From Variovorax sp. (lineage in GTDB: Bacteria > Pseudomonadota > Gammaproteobacteria > Burkholderiales > Burkholderiaceae_C), in the NCBI GenBank assembly GCA_017744935.1, contig JAGIAI010000030.1, positions 1-60,489 of the forward strand: DNA of 60,489 nucleotides, written 5' to 3'. Positions 45,587-56,047 of the stretch are shown here, piece by piece. Within the stretch, counting starts at the first letter, position 1; each line of letters starts with the position of its first letter. The notes below the pieces were generated by a model. The model was not told the origin of the DNA and made no database searches. It worked only from the letters and a program-made list of their open reading frames with translations. The position numbers and the translations under genes were made by a program.

Positions 45587-47053
45587 TCAGGCGGCCGCCG
45601 AGGCGAAGCTGCTGCGCAAGGCGGCGTACAGCGCCTTGAAGCGCAGGTGGCGCACCGTGAACACGTCTTGCGCCGACGCATCCGGATCGAAGCGCTGCCG
45701 CACCGGCGGCTGAAGGCACACCGCCGCCTCCGAACCGCCATCCGCCAGCCATGCGAGACGTGCGGCGCCCAGCGCGCCGCCGGCCTCGCCACCTTCACAC
45801 GCCGCGAGCGGCACCTGGAGGATGTCCGCGAGCAAGCGGGCCCACCAGGTGCTCCGCGCGCCGCCGCCAACCAGCAGGAGATCGCCCGCGGGCTTTTCAA
45901 GCGTGTCGAGTCCGTCCCGAAGCCCGAAGCTCACACCCTCGGCAACCGCATAGGCGATCTCGGCCGGCCCGTGCGCGTGAGTGAGACCGAACAGCACGCC
46001 TTGCGCGTTCGCGTCGTTGTGCGGCGAGCGTTCGCCGGAGAGATACGGAAGAAAGAAGGGCGCCTGGCGGCGACCGTTCGCGTCGACGGCCGCCGCCGCG
46101 GCGAACAACGCGGCCTCGTTGCCAAGCCCGAAAGTGCGCGCGGCCCAGGTCACGGCGCCGGACGCCGAGAGCATCACCGACATCTGGTGCCAGCGGCCCG
46201 GCAACGCGTGGCAGAAGGCATGCACCGCGCGCGGAGGATCGGGCGCGAAGCGGTCGCCGCAGACGAAGATCACGCCCGAGGTGCCGAGCGACACGAAGCC
46301 CTGTCCTGCAGAGACGAGCCCCATCCCCACTGCACTCGCGGCGTTGTCGCCGCCGCCTCCGGCTATCGGGATGCCGGCGGGGATTCCCCAGCGCGCCGCC
46401 AGTTCGGGCTTGAGCCTGCCAGCGACCGCACTGCCTTCGACGAGTTCCGGCATGCGCCTTCGGCTGAGGCCGCACGCCGCGAGGATCTCGTCCGACCAGT
46501 CGCGCGCTGCGACGTCGAGCCACAAGGTGCCCGAGGCATCGGACATGTCGCTCGCCCGCGTGCCGCTGAGCATGAAGCGCAGCCAATCCTTGGGCAACAG
46601 CACCGAGTCCGTGCGCGCGAACAGTTCCGGCTCGTGCGCCCGCATCCACAACAGCTTGGGTGCGGTGAAGCCGGGCATCGCGAGATTGCCGGTGATGTCG
46701 CCGAGATGCGGCACGAGCGCCGTCAACTCCTCGCACTGGGCGGCGCTGCGGCCATCGTTCCAGAGGATCGCCGGGCGCAGCACCTGGCCGCTCGCATCGA
46801 GTGCGACCGCGCCGTGCATCTGGCCGGAAAGGCCGATGGCGCGTACCGCTGAAAGCGCTTCCGCATTGCTTCGGCGCAGCGCCGCCATCGCGGTTTCGAG
46901 CGCTTCCCACCACTGGGAGGGCATTTGTTCCGACCACAGCGGATGCGGGCGGCTCACGGTCAGCGGTGCACGCGCGAGCGCCACGATGCGGTGGTCGTCG
47001 GCCAGCAGAAGCGCCTTCAGCTCCGAGGTGCCGAGATCCAACCCGAGGTACAT
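45587..47053 (-). CDS. xylB: Xylulokinase
   Basis: Phosphorylates D-xylulose. 488 residues of the FGGY kinase fold: MYLGLDLGTSELKALLL at the N-terminus, SGQMHGAV, and GGGGDNAASAVG for the phosphate-binding region. Last gene of the polyol operon, where it would use D-xylulose from D-arabitol, with sorbitol or mannitol giving fructose. Corresponds to MtlY in Pseudomonas mannitol clusters. A structured repeat lies just before its start. Confidence 0.92.
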   Translation of the reverse strand: MYLGLDLGTSELKALLLADDHRIVALARAPLTVSRPHPLWSEQMPSQWWEALETAMAALRRSNAEALSAVRAIGLSGQMHGAVALDASGQVLRPAILWNDGRSAAQCEELTALVPHLGDITGNLAMPGFTAPKLLWMRAHEPELFARTDSVLLPKDWLRFMLSGTRASDMSDASGTLWLDVAARDWSDEILAACGLSRRRMPELVEGSAVAGRLKPELAARWGIPAGIPIAGGGGDNAASAVGMGLVSAGQGFVSLGTSGVIFVCGDRFAPDPPRAVHAFCHALPGRWHQMSVMLSASGAVTWAARTFGLGNEAALFAAAAAVDANGRRQAPFFLPYLSGERSPHNDANAQGVLFGLTHAHGPAEIAYAVAEGVSFGLRDGLDTLEKPAGDLLLVGGGARSTWWARLLADILQVPLAACEGGEAGGALGAARLAWLADGGSEAAVCLQPPVRQRFDPDASAQDVFTVRHLRFKALYAALRSSFASAAA

Positions 47054-47085
47054 ACCGGTTACGCCTCGCCTGTCTGAACAGGAGC

Positions 47086-47171
47086 GCCGCGGAACCGGCT
47101 TTGCCGGGCCGCCGCGGCTGCCCCCGGTCGGGGGTGGAGAGCGACACGCAGTGCGCGAGCCTGGGGGCGAG
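47086..47171 (-). repeat. Structured intergenic repeat, copy 1
   Basis: An 86-base element between the AraC-type gene stop and xylB. It contains the hairpin GCGGAACCGGC/GCCGGGCCGC, a CCCCC/GGGGG hairpin and the shared end GCGACACGCAGTGCGCGAG. It begins directly after the upstream stop codon, as do copies 2 (51418) and 3 (53231). Confidence 0.85.
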
Positions 47172-48107
47172 TCATACGATACCGAAACGGCTGTCGCTTT
47201 GGCGGCGGAACTCGGTCGGCGTCATGCCCTTGATTTCTAGAAACCGTCGATTGAAATTCGCGACATTGTTGAAGCCCACCTGGTAGCAGATGTCCGTCAC
47301 ATAGTGGTCAGTCTGCATCAGCAAGTGGCACGCGCTGTTGATGCGAACGCGGTTCACGAAGTCGGTGAAGCTGTTGCCGGTCGAGCGCTTGAAGAATCGG
47401 CTGAAGCGGCTTTCGCTCATGCCCAGCTCGGTGGCGATGTCGGACATCACGATCGGCTCGGCCAGATTCGAGGTGATGCGGTTCACGATCACGTTGATCT
47501 GGTCGACCTCCGCATCGCCTTCCACGCCCTGCATCTGCACGTTGGAGAGCAACCGATAGTCGGCGCACTTGACGAGTTCAGCCAGGTATTCGAGGAAGCG
47601 CGCGAGCCTTTGCAGGCCATGCGTGGCCTTGACTGCTTCCCAATGTTCGAGCGCCCGGTCGGCGATGCCGAAGAACTCGATGCCATGGCGCGAGCGCTCC
47701 AGCAGCTGCAGCACTTCGCGCAGCTCGGGGATGTCCGATGCGGCGCTCTCGATCGGCTCGTGCCGGAACTGGATCACGCGATCGCGCTCGGCCACGCCGC
47801 CTTCCGGCACATCGAGCGACAACCAGTTGTGCGGCAGTCGCGGTCCGCACAGCACCAGATGCCCGGGCTGGAAGGGGCCGATCCAGTCGCCGACGAAGGC
47901 ACGACCCGATGTTTCGGTGATGAGATGAAGCTCGTACTCTTCATGGAAGTGCCAGCGCACGAGTGGGCTCGGAAAGCCATGCGCGAGGCATCGTACGAGG
48001 CCGGATTCCTCCGGCGCTTCATAGCCGAGCGAGGGCGATCGCGTGATCTCGCGCTCCAGCTCGGGCTCGCGATGGCGGGGAAGGTGACGTTGGCGCGCCG
48101 CTGTCAT
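47172..48107 (-). CDS. AraC family transcriptional regulator (MtlR-like)
   Basis: 311 residues: N-terminal cupin-type sensing domain (WHFHEEYELHLITETSGRAFVGD) and C-terminal double HTH (SDIATELGMSESRFSRFFKRSTG, then VGFNNVANFNRRFLEIKGMTPTEFRRQ). Lies inside the polyol operon. An AraC-type activator, MtlR, controls the mannitol operon of Pseudomonas, so the same role is inferred. Binding site not identified. Confidence 0.9.
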   Translation of the reverse strand: MTAARQRHLPRHREPELEREITRSPSLGYEAPEESGLVRCLAHGFPSPLVRWHFHEEYELHLITETSGRAFVGDWIGPFQPGHLVLCGPRLPHNWLSLDVPEGGVAERDRVIQFRHEPIESAASDIPELREVLQLLERSRHGIEFFGIADRALEHWEAVKATHGLQRLARFLEYLAELVKCADYRLLSNVQMQGVEGDAEVDQINVIVNRITSNLAEPIVMSDIATELGMSESRFSRFFKRSTGNSFTDFVNRVRINSACHLLMQTDHYVTDICYQVGFNNVANFNRRFLEIKGMTPTEFRRQSDSRFGIV

Positions 48108-48132
48108 GGAAGGACCCTCTGCATGACCTTCA

Positions 48133-48921
48133 TCAGCTCATGACGTTACCACCGTCGACATTGAGTGTCTGTGCGGTGATGTACCGGGCCTCGTCGCTCG
48201 CGAGGAATACGGCGGCGCCCGCGATGTCGCCTGGCGCACCCATGCGACCGAGAGGGACTTCGAGGCCCACCTGCCGCTTCTTCTCGCCAAGTGGGAGGTT
48301 CTGGTACTTCGCGAACAGCGAGTCGACGTGGTTCCACATCGGCGTGTCGACGACGCCCGGCGAGATCGCGTTCACGCGGATGCCGTGCGGCGCCATCGCG
48401 AGCGCGGCGCTCTGCGTGTAGCTGATGACCGCCGCCTTCGTCGCGCAGTAGTGCGACACCAGCGCCTCACCGCGTCGACCGGCTTGCGACGCCATGTTGA
48501 TCACCGAGCCGCCCTTCACGCCTTCGTCGAGCATGTGCTGCAGCACGCGCTGCATCACGAAGAACATGCCTTTGACGTTGACCGCGAAGAGCCGATCGAA
48601 GGAGGCTTCGTCGCTTTGCAGCAGTGGTGCCATGTCGAAGATAGCCGCGTTGTTGACCAGCGTGTGGACCGGGCCGTGCGCCGCGCGTGCCGCGTAGAGC
48701 ATCCCGCCGACGGACGGCGCCTGCGTCACATCCGTTTCGACATACGCGAGCGTGTCAGGGTGCTTGCGACGCAACTGCTCCACGCCTTCGGAAGGTCTCG
48801 CCGACAGGTCCGACAGCGTGCAGCGAGCGCCTTCGGCGAGGCAGGCCGAGGCGATCGCAAGGCCGATGCCGCCGCCCGCGCCGGTGATCAGCACATGGCG
48901 TTGCGCGAGACGGCCGCTCAT
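48133..48921 (-). CDS. SDR family polyol dehydrogenase
   Basis: 262 residues with the GAGGGIGLA cofactor motif, NNAA, and the catalytic Ser-Tyr-Lys in INMASQAG and HYCATKAA. It probably oxidises a polyol such as L-iditol/sorbitol or galactitol to the ketose, since it lies between MtlD and the regulator. Start overlaps the MtlD stop by 4 bases. Confidence 0.88.
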   Translation of the reverse strand: MSGRLAQRHVLITGAGGGIGLAIASACLAEGARCTLSDLSARPSEGVEQLRRKHPDTLAYVETDVTQAPSVGGMLYAARAAHGPVHTLVNNAAIFDMAPLLQSDEASFDRLFAVNVKGMFFVMQRVLQHMLDEGVKGGSVINMASQAGRRGEALVSHYCATKAAVISYTQSAALAMAPHGIRVNAISPGVVDTPMWNHVDSLFAKYQNLPLGEKKRQVGLEVPLGRMGAPGDIAGAAVFLASDEARYITAQTLNVDGGNVMS

Positions 48922-50336
48922 GGCGCGCGCTCCTTGATGAAGACCTTTACCCGTGCGTCGGCCTTGCGCAGCGCATCGACCAGCCGCGCATCGTTGGCGG
49001 CATCACCCCACAAGGTGCGGTTGCCCGCCAGTGCGGCGACCGGATCGTCCGAATCGCAAATGGCATGCGCCGCCGCTTCATCCATCCCCTGGTCCTGATA
49101 GACGTACGGCAGCACACCCCGATGCCAGCGTTGCAAGAAGGCGAGGAACAGCGCCGGAAGCATCGCGACGCTATCGATGCTCGCGGCCCGCGCGAGCCGT
49201 TCGCGCACCGTCGGTGCGATGAAGCCCGGGATCTTCGAGAACCCATCCATCGCGACCCGCTGGTTGGTGTCGCGGATCGCCGGATTGCCGAAGCGTTCGA
49301 GCACCACGTCGCGGTACGCAGGCAGGTCGACGGGGCTTGGGCGGCCCGGCGAATCCAGGCAGGGGATCACATCGTCCGTCACATAGTCGAAGGCTATGCG
49401 GCGGATCTCCGCGTCGTGCGTGCCCTCGTGGATGTACTGGTAGCCCGCCAGCGTGCCGGCCCATGCGATGCAACTGTGGCTGGCGTTGAGGATGCGGATC
49501 TTCGCTTCCTCGTAGGGCGCGACCGAGTCGACCAACTGCACGCCGACGCGGCCCCAGTCCGGCCGGCCGTTCGCGAAGTCGTCCTCGATCACCCACTGGA
49601 TGAAGCTCTCGCCGGTGACCGGGGCAGCGTCGTCCCAGCCGGTGGCTTGCAGTACGCGCTGGCGCAATTCGGGCGGCGGCCTCGGCGTGATGCGGTCGAC
49701 CATTGCGTTGGGGCTGGTCGTTTGCGCGCGCACCCATTCCAGCAGTTGCGTGTCCCCGGCCGTCTCGATGAAGGCGAGCAGCCCCTTGCGAAAGCGCTCG
49801 CCGTTGTGTCGCAGGTTGTCGCAGTTCAGCAGCGTTACCGCGCCGCCATTGGCGGCTCGACGCGCGCGCAGGATCGCGCAGATCGCGCCGTAGATCGTGG
49901 TCCCGGCTTCGCCGCGCCGTGCGCGATCGAGGTCGGCCGCGAGATCAGTAACGCCGAAGTCGAGCCGGTCCGACGGGTCGAGGTAGTAGCCCGCCTCGGT
50001 CACGGTGAACGAGATCACCCGCGTACGCGGATCGGCGCCGCGCGCGATCACGCCCGCAAGCGAAGGATCGAAGGGCAGTACTTCGCGGATCGATTCGATG
50101 CGCTGATAGCGGTATTCACCGCCCGGCGACACGGTTTCGAGCGTGTACGCGCCGCCTTGTCTGATCAGCGCCGCTTCGACCTCCGCCATGTCGGGCCGCA
50201 GGTTCGCACCCACGAGCGACCAGCTTGCATCGCCGGCATCGATCAGCGCCTGCAGGTACACGGCCTGATGCGCGCGATGAAAGGAGCCTAGTCCGAGGTG
50301 CAGCACCACGAACCCGGAAGGAGCAGGGTTGGCCAT
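48918..50336 (-). CDS. mtlD: Mannitol dehydrogenase family protein
   Basis: 472 residues of the long-chain polyol-specific dehydrogenase family. Begins with VVLHLGLGSFHRAHQAVY (cofactor domain) and has the catalytic Lys-Asn-His motif KIRILNASH. Oxidises D-mannitol to fructose, or D-arabitol to xylulose, with NAD. Both xylulokinase and the second dehydrogenase share the operon, so the substrate range may be broad. 18 bases after mtlK. Confidence 0.92.
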   Translation of the reverse strand: MANPAPSGFVVLHLGLGSFHRAHQAVYLQALIDAGDASWSLVGANLRPDMAEVEAALIRQGGAYTLETVSPGGEYRYQRIESIREVLPFDPSLAGVIARGADPRTRVISFTVTEAGYYLDPSDRLDFGVTDLAADLDRARRGEAGTTIYGAICAILRARRAANGGAVTLLNCDNLRHNGERFRKGLLAFIETAGDTQLLEWVRAQTTSPNAMVDRITPRPPPELRQRVLQATGWDDAAPVTGESFIQWVIEDDFANGRPDWGRVGVQLVDSVAPYEEAKIRILNASHSCIAWAGTLAGYQYIHEGTHDAEIRRIAFDYVTDDVIPCLDSPGRPSPVDLPAYRDVVLERFGNPAIRDTNQRVAMDGFSKIPGFIAPTVRERLARAASIDSVAMLPALFLAFLQRWHRGVLPYVYQDQGMDEAAAHAICDSDDPVAALAGNRTLWGDAANDARLVDALRKADARVKVFIKERAP

Positions 50337-50354
50337 GTTGACGAACTCGGCGAC

Positions 50355-51392
<1,038 letters not shown>

Positions 51393-51417
51393 CACATGAC
51401 TCCTTGAATTCTTTCCA

Positions 51418-51512
51418 GCGGCCGCCGCGGAGCCGGCTTTGCCGGGCCGCTGGCGGCGCCCCGGAAGGGGGTTGGCGAAGCGACACGCAGTGCGCGAAGA
51501 CTGGGGGCGAGC
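51418..51512 (-). repeat. Structured intergenic repeat, copy 2
   Basis: A 95-base element directly after the mtlG stop. Hairpin GCGGAGCCGGC/GCCGGGCCGC, then CCCC/GGGG, and the common end GCGACACGCAGTGCGCGAAG. Closest to copy 1. Confidence 0.85.
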
Positions 51513-52337
51513 TCATTTCACTGCGCCGAAGGTCAAACCTTGGACGAGCTGCTTCTGGCTGAACCAGCCGAAGACGACGATGGGCGCGATCGCCATCACC
51601 GATGCGGCGGAGAGCTTGGCCCAGAAGAGGCCTTCGGGGCTCGAGTACGACGCGATCATGGTCGCCAGCGTGCCGGCCTTCGCCGAGCTGAGATTGAGTG
51701 CCCAGAAGGCTTCATTCCAGCTCAGGATCAGGCAAAGCAATCCGGTGGAGGCGAGGCCGCCGATCGACAGCGGAAGCACGACATGCCGGAACTCGGTCCA
51801 CAGGTTTGCGCCATCCATGCGCGCGGCTTCGAGGATCTCGGGAGGGATGTCCTTGTAGCTCGTGTAGAGCATCCACACCATGATCGGCAGGTTCGACAGC
51901 GTGAAGACGATGGTGAGCGCGGTGCGCGTGTCGAGCAGGCCGGCGGTCTGCGCGATCACGTAGATCGGCACCAGCGCGCCGACGGCCGGCATCATCTTGG
52001 TGGAGAGCATCCACATCAGGATGTCGCGTGTGCGCTTCGTCCGGAAGAACGCCATCGAATACGCGGCTGGGGCGGCAATCGCGAGACCGATGATCGTCGA
52101 GCCGATGCTCGTGATGACCGAGTTCTTCGCGAAGAGCAGGTAGTCGCTGCGACGCTGCACCTCGGTGAAGTTCTCCAGCGTGGGCTCGAAGAAGAACAGC
52201 GGCGGCACATGGATCGCCTGCAACTCGGTCTTGAACGATGTCAGCACCAGCCAGCCCAGCGGGAAGAAGAGCAGGAGGGTGGCGATCCACGCACCGAACG
52301 TGCGCAGGATGAGAGGAAGGCGGCTTTCGTCAGGCAT
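51513..52337 (-). CDS. mtlG: Polyol ABC transporter permease, MtlG/SmoG
   Basis: 274 residues with six membrane segments and EAA loop (EILEAARMDGANLWTEFRHVVLPL). Inner-membrane partner of MtlF. 10 bases separate it from the mtlF stop. Similar in size and order to mannitol/sorbitol systems of Pseudomonas and Rhodobacter. Confidence 0.9.
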   Translation of the reverse strand: MPDESRLPLILRTFGAWIATLLLFFPLGWLVLTSFKTELQAIHVPPLFFFEPTLENFTEVQRRSDYLLFAKNSVITSIGSTIIGLAIAAPAAYSMAFFRTKRTRDILMWMLSTKMMPAVGALVPIYVIAQTAGLLDTRTALTIVFTLSNLPIMVWMLYTSYKDIPPEILEAARMDGANLWTEFRHVVLPLSIGGLASTGLLCLILSWNEAFWALNLSSAKAGTLATMIASYSSPEGLFWAKLSAASVMAIAPIVVFGWFSQKQLVQGLTFGAVK

Positions 52338-52347
52338 GGCGTTCCCC

Positions 52348-53205
52348 TCAATCCAGGTTCTTGCCGATGATGCGGATCAGGAAGGCCGCCACGATGTTGG
52401 CCAGGATCACCGCGAACAGCGCGCCCGCGGAGGCTACGCCCACGTCGAAGTTCATCAGCGACTGCTTGAAGATCATGTACGTGAGGTTCGTGCTCTCGTT
52501 GCCGGGGCCGCCGGCGGTCGTGATCGCGATCTCTGCGAACACGGAAAGCAGGAAGATCATCTCGATCATGATGACGACCGCCATCGGCCTGGCGAGGTGC
52601 GGCAGCGTGAGGTAGCCGAATCGCTGGAAGGCGGTCGCACCGTCCATGCGTGCGGCTTCCATCTGCTCGCGGTCGAGCGATTGCAGTGACGTGATGAAGA
52701 TCAGGCAGGCGAAGGGCAGCCACTGCCACGCCACCATGATGATTACCGAGAACAGCGGCAGGTCGGTGAGCCAGTCGACGGGTTCCGCGCCGAACGTGCG
52801 CCACACGTCGGCCAGGATGCCGTAGATCGGGTTCATCATCATGTGCTTCCACAGCAGCGCGTTCACCGTGGGCATCACGAAGAAGGGCGAGATCAGCAGC
52901 ACCCGCACGATCCCGCGCCCCGGGAAGGGCTCGTTCACCAGCAGTGCTAGCGCCACGCCGAGCACCACCGTGATGACGATCACACTGCCGATCAGCACCA
53001 GCGTATTCCACACCGCGGGCCAGAAGTCGGGGTCGGTGATGAAGTACTCGAAGTTCGCGAGCCCGTTGAACGTGCGCTCGCCGGGCTGCATGAGGTTGTA
53101 GTTGACGAACGAGAAGTAGATCGTCATCAACAGCGGCGCCAGCATCCAGAGGACGAGAACCGCCACGGCCGGCGCCATCAATGCGCGGGGCAGCAGGCGG
53201 CTCAC
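52348..53205 (-). CDS. mtlF: Polyol ABC transporter permease, MtlF/SmoF
   Basis: 285 residues from a GTG at 53205, supported by AGGAGG 7 bases away; an ATG at 53301 lies within the repeat and is not used. Six membrane segments and EAA loop (EQMEAARMDGATAFQRFGYLTLPHL). Forms the translocation path with MtlG. Confidence 0.9.
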   Translation of the reverse strand: MSRLLPRALMAPAVAVLVLWMLAPLLMTIYFSFVNYNLMQPGERTFNGLANFEYFITDPDFWPAVWNTLVLIGSVIVITVVLGVALALLVNEPFPGRGIVRVLLISPFFVMPTVNALLWKHMMMNPIYGILADVWRTFGAEPVDWLTDLPLFSVIIMVAWQWLPFACLIFITSLQSLDREQMEAARMDGATAFQRFGYLTLPHLARPMAVVIMIEMIFLLSVFAEIAITTAGGPGNESTNLTYMIFKQSLMNFDVGVASAGALFAVILANIVAAFLIRIIGKNLD

Positions 53206-53230
53206 AGGGGCCTCCTTCTGGGTGCTTCCG

Positions 53231-53335
53231 GCGCTGCCGCGGACCCAGCTTTGCTGGTCCGCAGGCTGCGTCCCCTGCACGGGGGTTGGGAGATGCGACA
53301 CGGCGAAGTGTCCTCAGGCCCGGGGTTGCAGAGGG
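53231..53335 (-). repeat. Structured intergenic repeat, copy 3 (with compensatory changes)
   Basis: A 105-base element directly after the mtlE stop. The first hairpin reads GCGGACCCAGC/GCTGGTCCGC: bases differ from copies 1 and 2, but pairing is kept by matching changes on both arms. Then CCCC/GGGG, and a different end with GACAC/GTGTC. Confidence 0.75.
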
Positions 53336-54643
53336 CTACTTGTAGTAGCCGGCCTTCTTCATCTCGCGCTCGGCGGTCGTCTGCGATGTTTTCAGCGCTT
53401 GATCGACCGTGACCTTGCCTGACAGCGCCGCGCTCATCTGCTGGCCGACTGCAACACCGATGGCCTGGAACTCAGGAATCGCCGCGTACTGCACGCCAAC
53501 GTAAGGCGACTTGGGCAGCGTGCTGTCGTTCGGGTTCGCGGTGTCGATCGCCTTCTTCTCCGCTTCCGCAAAGCGTGCGGCCTTGATGAACTCCGGCGAG
53601 GCATACGTCGATTTGCGCGTACCGGTTGGCACCGACCCCCAGCCTTCTTCCTTCGCGACGAGGTTGATGTAGTCCTTCGACGTGGCCCACTTGATGAAGG
53701 TCTGCGCCGCATCGACCTTCTGCGAACCGGCGGGAATCGCGAGCGCCCACGCCCAGAGCCAGTTCGCGCCCTTCGGCGTGACCGCCACCGGCGCTTGCGC
53801 GAACGCGACCTTGTCAGCCACCTTTGACTGCTTCGGATCGCTCACGAACGAAGCCGCGATGGTCGCGTCGACCCACATGCCGCACTTGCCTTCGTTGAAG
53901 AGCGCGAGGTTCTCGTTGAAGCTGTTGGCCGATGCGCCGGGCGGGCCGTAGGCCTTCATCAGGTCCACGTAGAAGCTGATCGCGTCATGCCAGGGCTTGG
54001 TGTCGATTTGCGGCTTCCAGCTCGTGTCGAACCACTGGCCGCCATTGGTGTTGACCATGGTGGTCAGCAGGGCCATGTTGTCGCCCCAGCCCGGCTTGCC
54101 ACGCAGGCAGATGCCGTAGACGCCGTTCTTCGGGTCGTGGATCTTGCCGGCGAGTTCCTTCACCTGCACCCAGGTCGGCTGATCGGGCATCTTGAATCCG
54201 ACCTTGTCCGCGAGGTCCTTGCGGTACATGAGCATCGAGCTTTCGCCGTAGAAGGGCGCCGCGTAGAGCTTGCCGTCGGCGGAGAGGCCGTTGCGCATGG
54301 CGGGCAGCAGATCGTCGACGTCATAAGCGGCATCGGTCGCAATCGGGTTCAGCCAACCCTTCTTGGCCCAGATCGGGGTTTCGTACATGCCGATGGTCAT
54401 CACGTCGAACTGGCCACCCTTGGTGGCGATGTCGGTCGTCACGCGCTGGCGCAGCGTGCCCTCCTCGAGGGTGACCCACTTCACCTTGATGTCGGGATGC
54501 GCCTGCTCGAAGAACTTGGTGAGCTTCTGCATCTCGATCATGTGACCGTTGTTCACGGTCGCAACGACCAACTCGGTGGCGGCATGCGCCAAGCCCGTGC
54601 CCGCGATCGCGAGCGCCAGGCCCGCCTTCAGAAAACGCTTCAT
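53336..54643 (-). CDS. mtlE: Polyol-binding protein, MtlE/SmoE
   Basis: 435 residues with a signal peptide ending near GLAHA. VTLEEGTLRQRVTTDIATKGGQFDVMTIGMYETPIWAK (in part) and GWGDNMA are typical of mannitol/sorbitol-binding proteins. First gene of the polyol operon, with AAGGAGACAAAC before the ATG. The 169 bases upstream hold the presumed promoter, in which I see no distinct site. Confidence 0.92.
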   Translation of the reverse strand: MKRFLKAGLALAIAGTGLAHAATELVVATVNNGHMIEMQKLTKFFEQAHPDIKVKWVTLEEGTLRQRVTTDIATKGGQFDVMTIGMYETPIWAKKGWLNPIATDAAYDVDDLLPAMRNGLSADGKLYAAPFYGESSMLMYRKDLADKVGFKMPDQPTWVQVKELAGKIHDPKNGVYGICLRGKPGWGDNMALLTTMVNTNGGQWFDTSWKPQIDTKPWHDAISFYVDLMKAYGPPGASANSFNENLALFNEGKCGMWVDATIAASFVSDPKQSKVADKVAFAQAPVAVTPKGANWLWAWALAIPAGSQKVDAAQTFIKWATSKDYINLVAKEEGWGSVPTGTRKSTYASPEFIKAARFAEAEKKAIDTANPNDSTLPKSPYVGVQYAAIPEFQAIGVAVGQQMSAALSGKVTVDQALKTSQTTAEREMKKAGYYK

Positions 54644-54812
54644 GTTTGTCTCCTTGGGATCGACGACGGCGGGTCGCCGTGGTCAGATTCTGGAGACTGC
54701 GAATTGCGGGTTTGGTACTCGGATTGCCGCTATCGATACTCAGATGCGTTGATTGATTGGTGACTTCCCTAGCCTGAGCAAGCAGGGATGTGCCAACGGC
54801 TGAGTCGTGTCC

Positions 54813-56015
54813 TCAAGCGGCTTGCAGGGAAGGCGAACGGTCGCCGAGACGGCTGCTCCATGCGGCCAGAACCAGCGCGCAAAGCGTGATGCCGGCGCCG
54901 GCCCACGGCAGATCCGCCAGCGGTGAGCCTGCTGCGAGCATGCCGCTGCCGATCCAGGCGCCGCTCGCATTGCCGAGATTGAAAGCGCCCTGGTTCAGCG
55001 TCGAGGCGAGATTGGGCGCGGCGCTCGCGTGTTGGACGATGAGCGTCTGCAGTAGCGGCACGAGCGCGAAGGAGAGCGTGGTCCACAGCAACATCATCGC
55101 GACGGTTGGCGCGCGCATCGGCAGCAAGAAGTGCATCAAGCCGAGCGTCAGTGCGTTGAGGCCCAACACGAGCAGCAGGGAAGGAACGAGTCGCCGGTCA
55201 CCGAGCCGTCCGCCGACGGTACTGCCGATGGTGAGGCCGACGCCCAACAGAAGCAGGATCGGTGCGACAGCCGCAGTTGGGAAGCCGCTCACCTGCGTGA
55301 GCAGCGGCGCGATGTAGGTGAAGACGACGAACAGGCTCGCCGAGGCCAGCGCGCTGGTCGCGAGTGCCAGCAGCACGCGGCCGTCCGCGAGCACCGTGAA
55401 CTCGCGCAGGATGTTGCCCTTCTGCATTTCGATGTGCCGCGGCAGCAATGCGACCAGCGACGCAACGGCCGCCAGCGCGATCAGCACGATGGCCGCGAAG
55501 GTCATGCGCCAGCCGTAGTGCTCGCCGATGATGCGGCCGAGCGGTACGCCCAGCACGTTGGCAAGCGTGAGTCCGGTGAACATCAGCGCAATGGCCTGTG
55601 CGCGCTTGTTGGGTGCGACCAGTCCGGCGGCGACCACCGATCCGATGCCGAAGAAGGTGCCGTGCGCCAGCGCGGTGACCACGCGTGCCGCCATCAGTAG
55701 CCCGTAGTTCGGCGCCAGCGCGCACAGTAGATTGCCCAGCACGAAGAGCGATGCCAGCGCGATCAGCGTTGCCTTGCGGGGCAAGCGCGCGGTCGCCACC
55801 GCGAAGACCGGTGCGCCGACGACCACGCCCATCGCGTAACCGGTGACCAGCAGACCCGCCTGCGACAGGGTGACGCCGAGGTCGAACGCCATGTCGGGCA
55901 GCAGCCCCATCACGACGAATTCACTGGTGCCGATCGCGAAGGCCGCCGCGGCAAGCGCCAGCAGGGCGATGGGCATGCGGGATGGAGCGGGTGGCGTCTC
56001 GGCGGCGGCAGTCAT
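54813..56015 (-). CDS. MFS transporter (DHA1/AraJ-like)
   Basis: 400 residues with about 12 membrane segments, a motif A-like loop (TARLPRKATLIALA), and FAIGTSEFVVMGLLPDMAFDLGVT in the first part, as in AraJ and drug:H+ antiporters. Exports sugars or drugs. Lies upstream of and in line with the mtl operon, but a link to polyols is unproven. Confidence 0.88.
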   Translation of the reverse strand: MTAAAETPPAPSRMPIALLALAAAAFAIGTSEFVVMGLLPDMAFDLGVTLSQAGLLVTGYAMGVVVGAPVFAVATARLPRKATLIALASLFVLGNLLCALAPNYGLLMAARVVTALAHGTFFGIGSVVAAGLVAPNKRAQAIALMFTGLTLANVLGVPLGRIIGEHYGWRMTFAAIVLIALAAVASLVALLPRHIEMQKGNILREFTVLADGRVLLALATSALASASLFVVFTYIAPLLTQVSGFPTAAVAPILLLLGVGLTIGSTVGGRLGDRRLVPSLLLVLGLNALTLGLMHFLLPMRAPTVAMMLLWTTLSFALVPLLQTLIVQHASAAPNLASTLNQGAFNLGNASGAWIGSGMLAAGSPLADLPWAGAGITLCALVLAAWSSRLGDRSPSLQAA

Positions 56016-56047
56016 TCGGCGGCGGGCTGATCAGGGAAAACCCTGAA

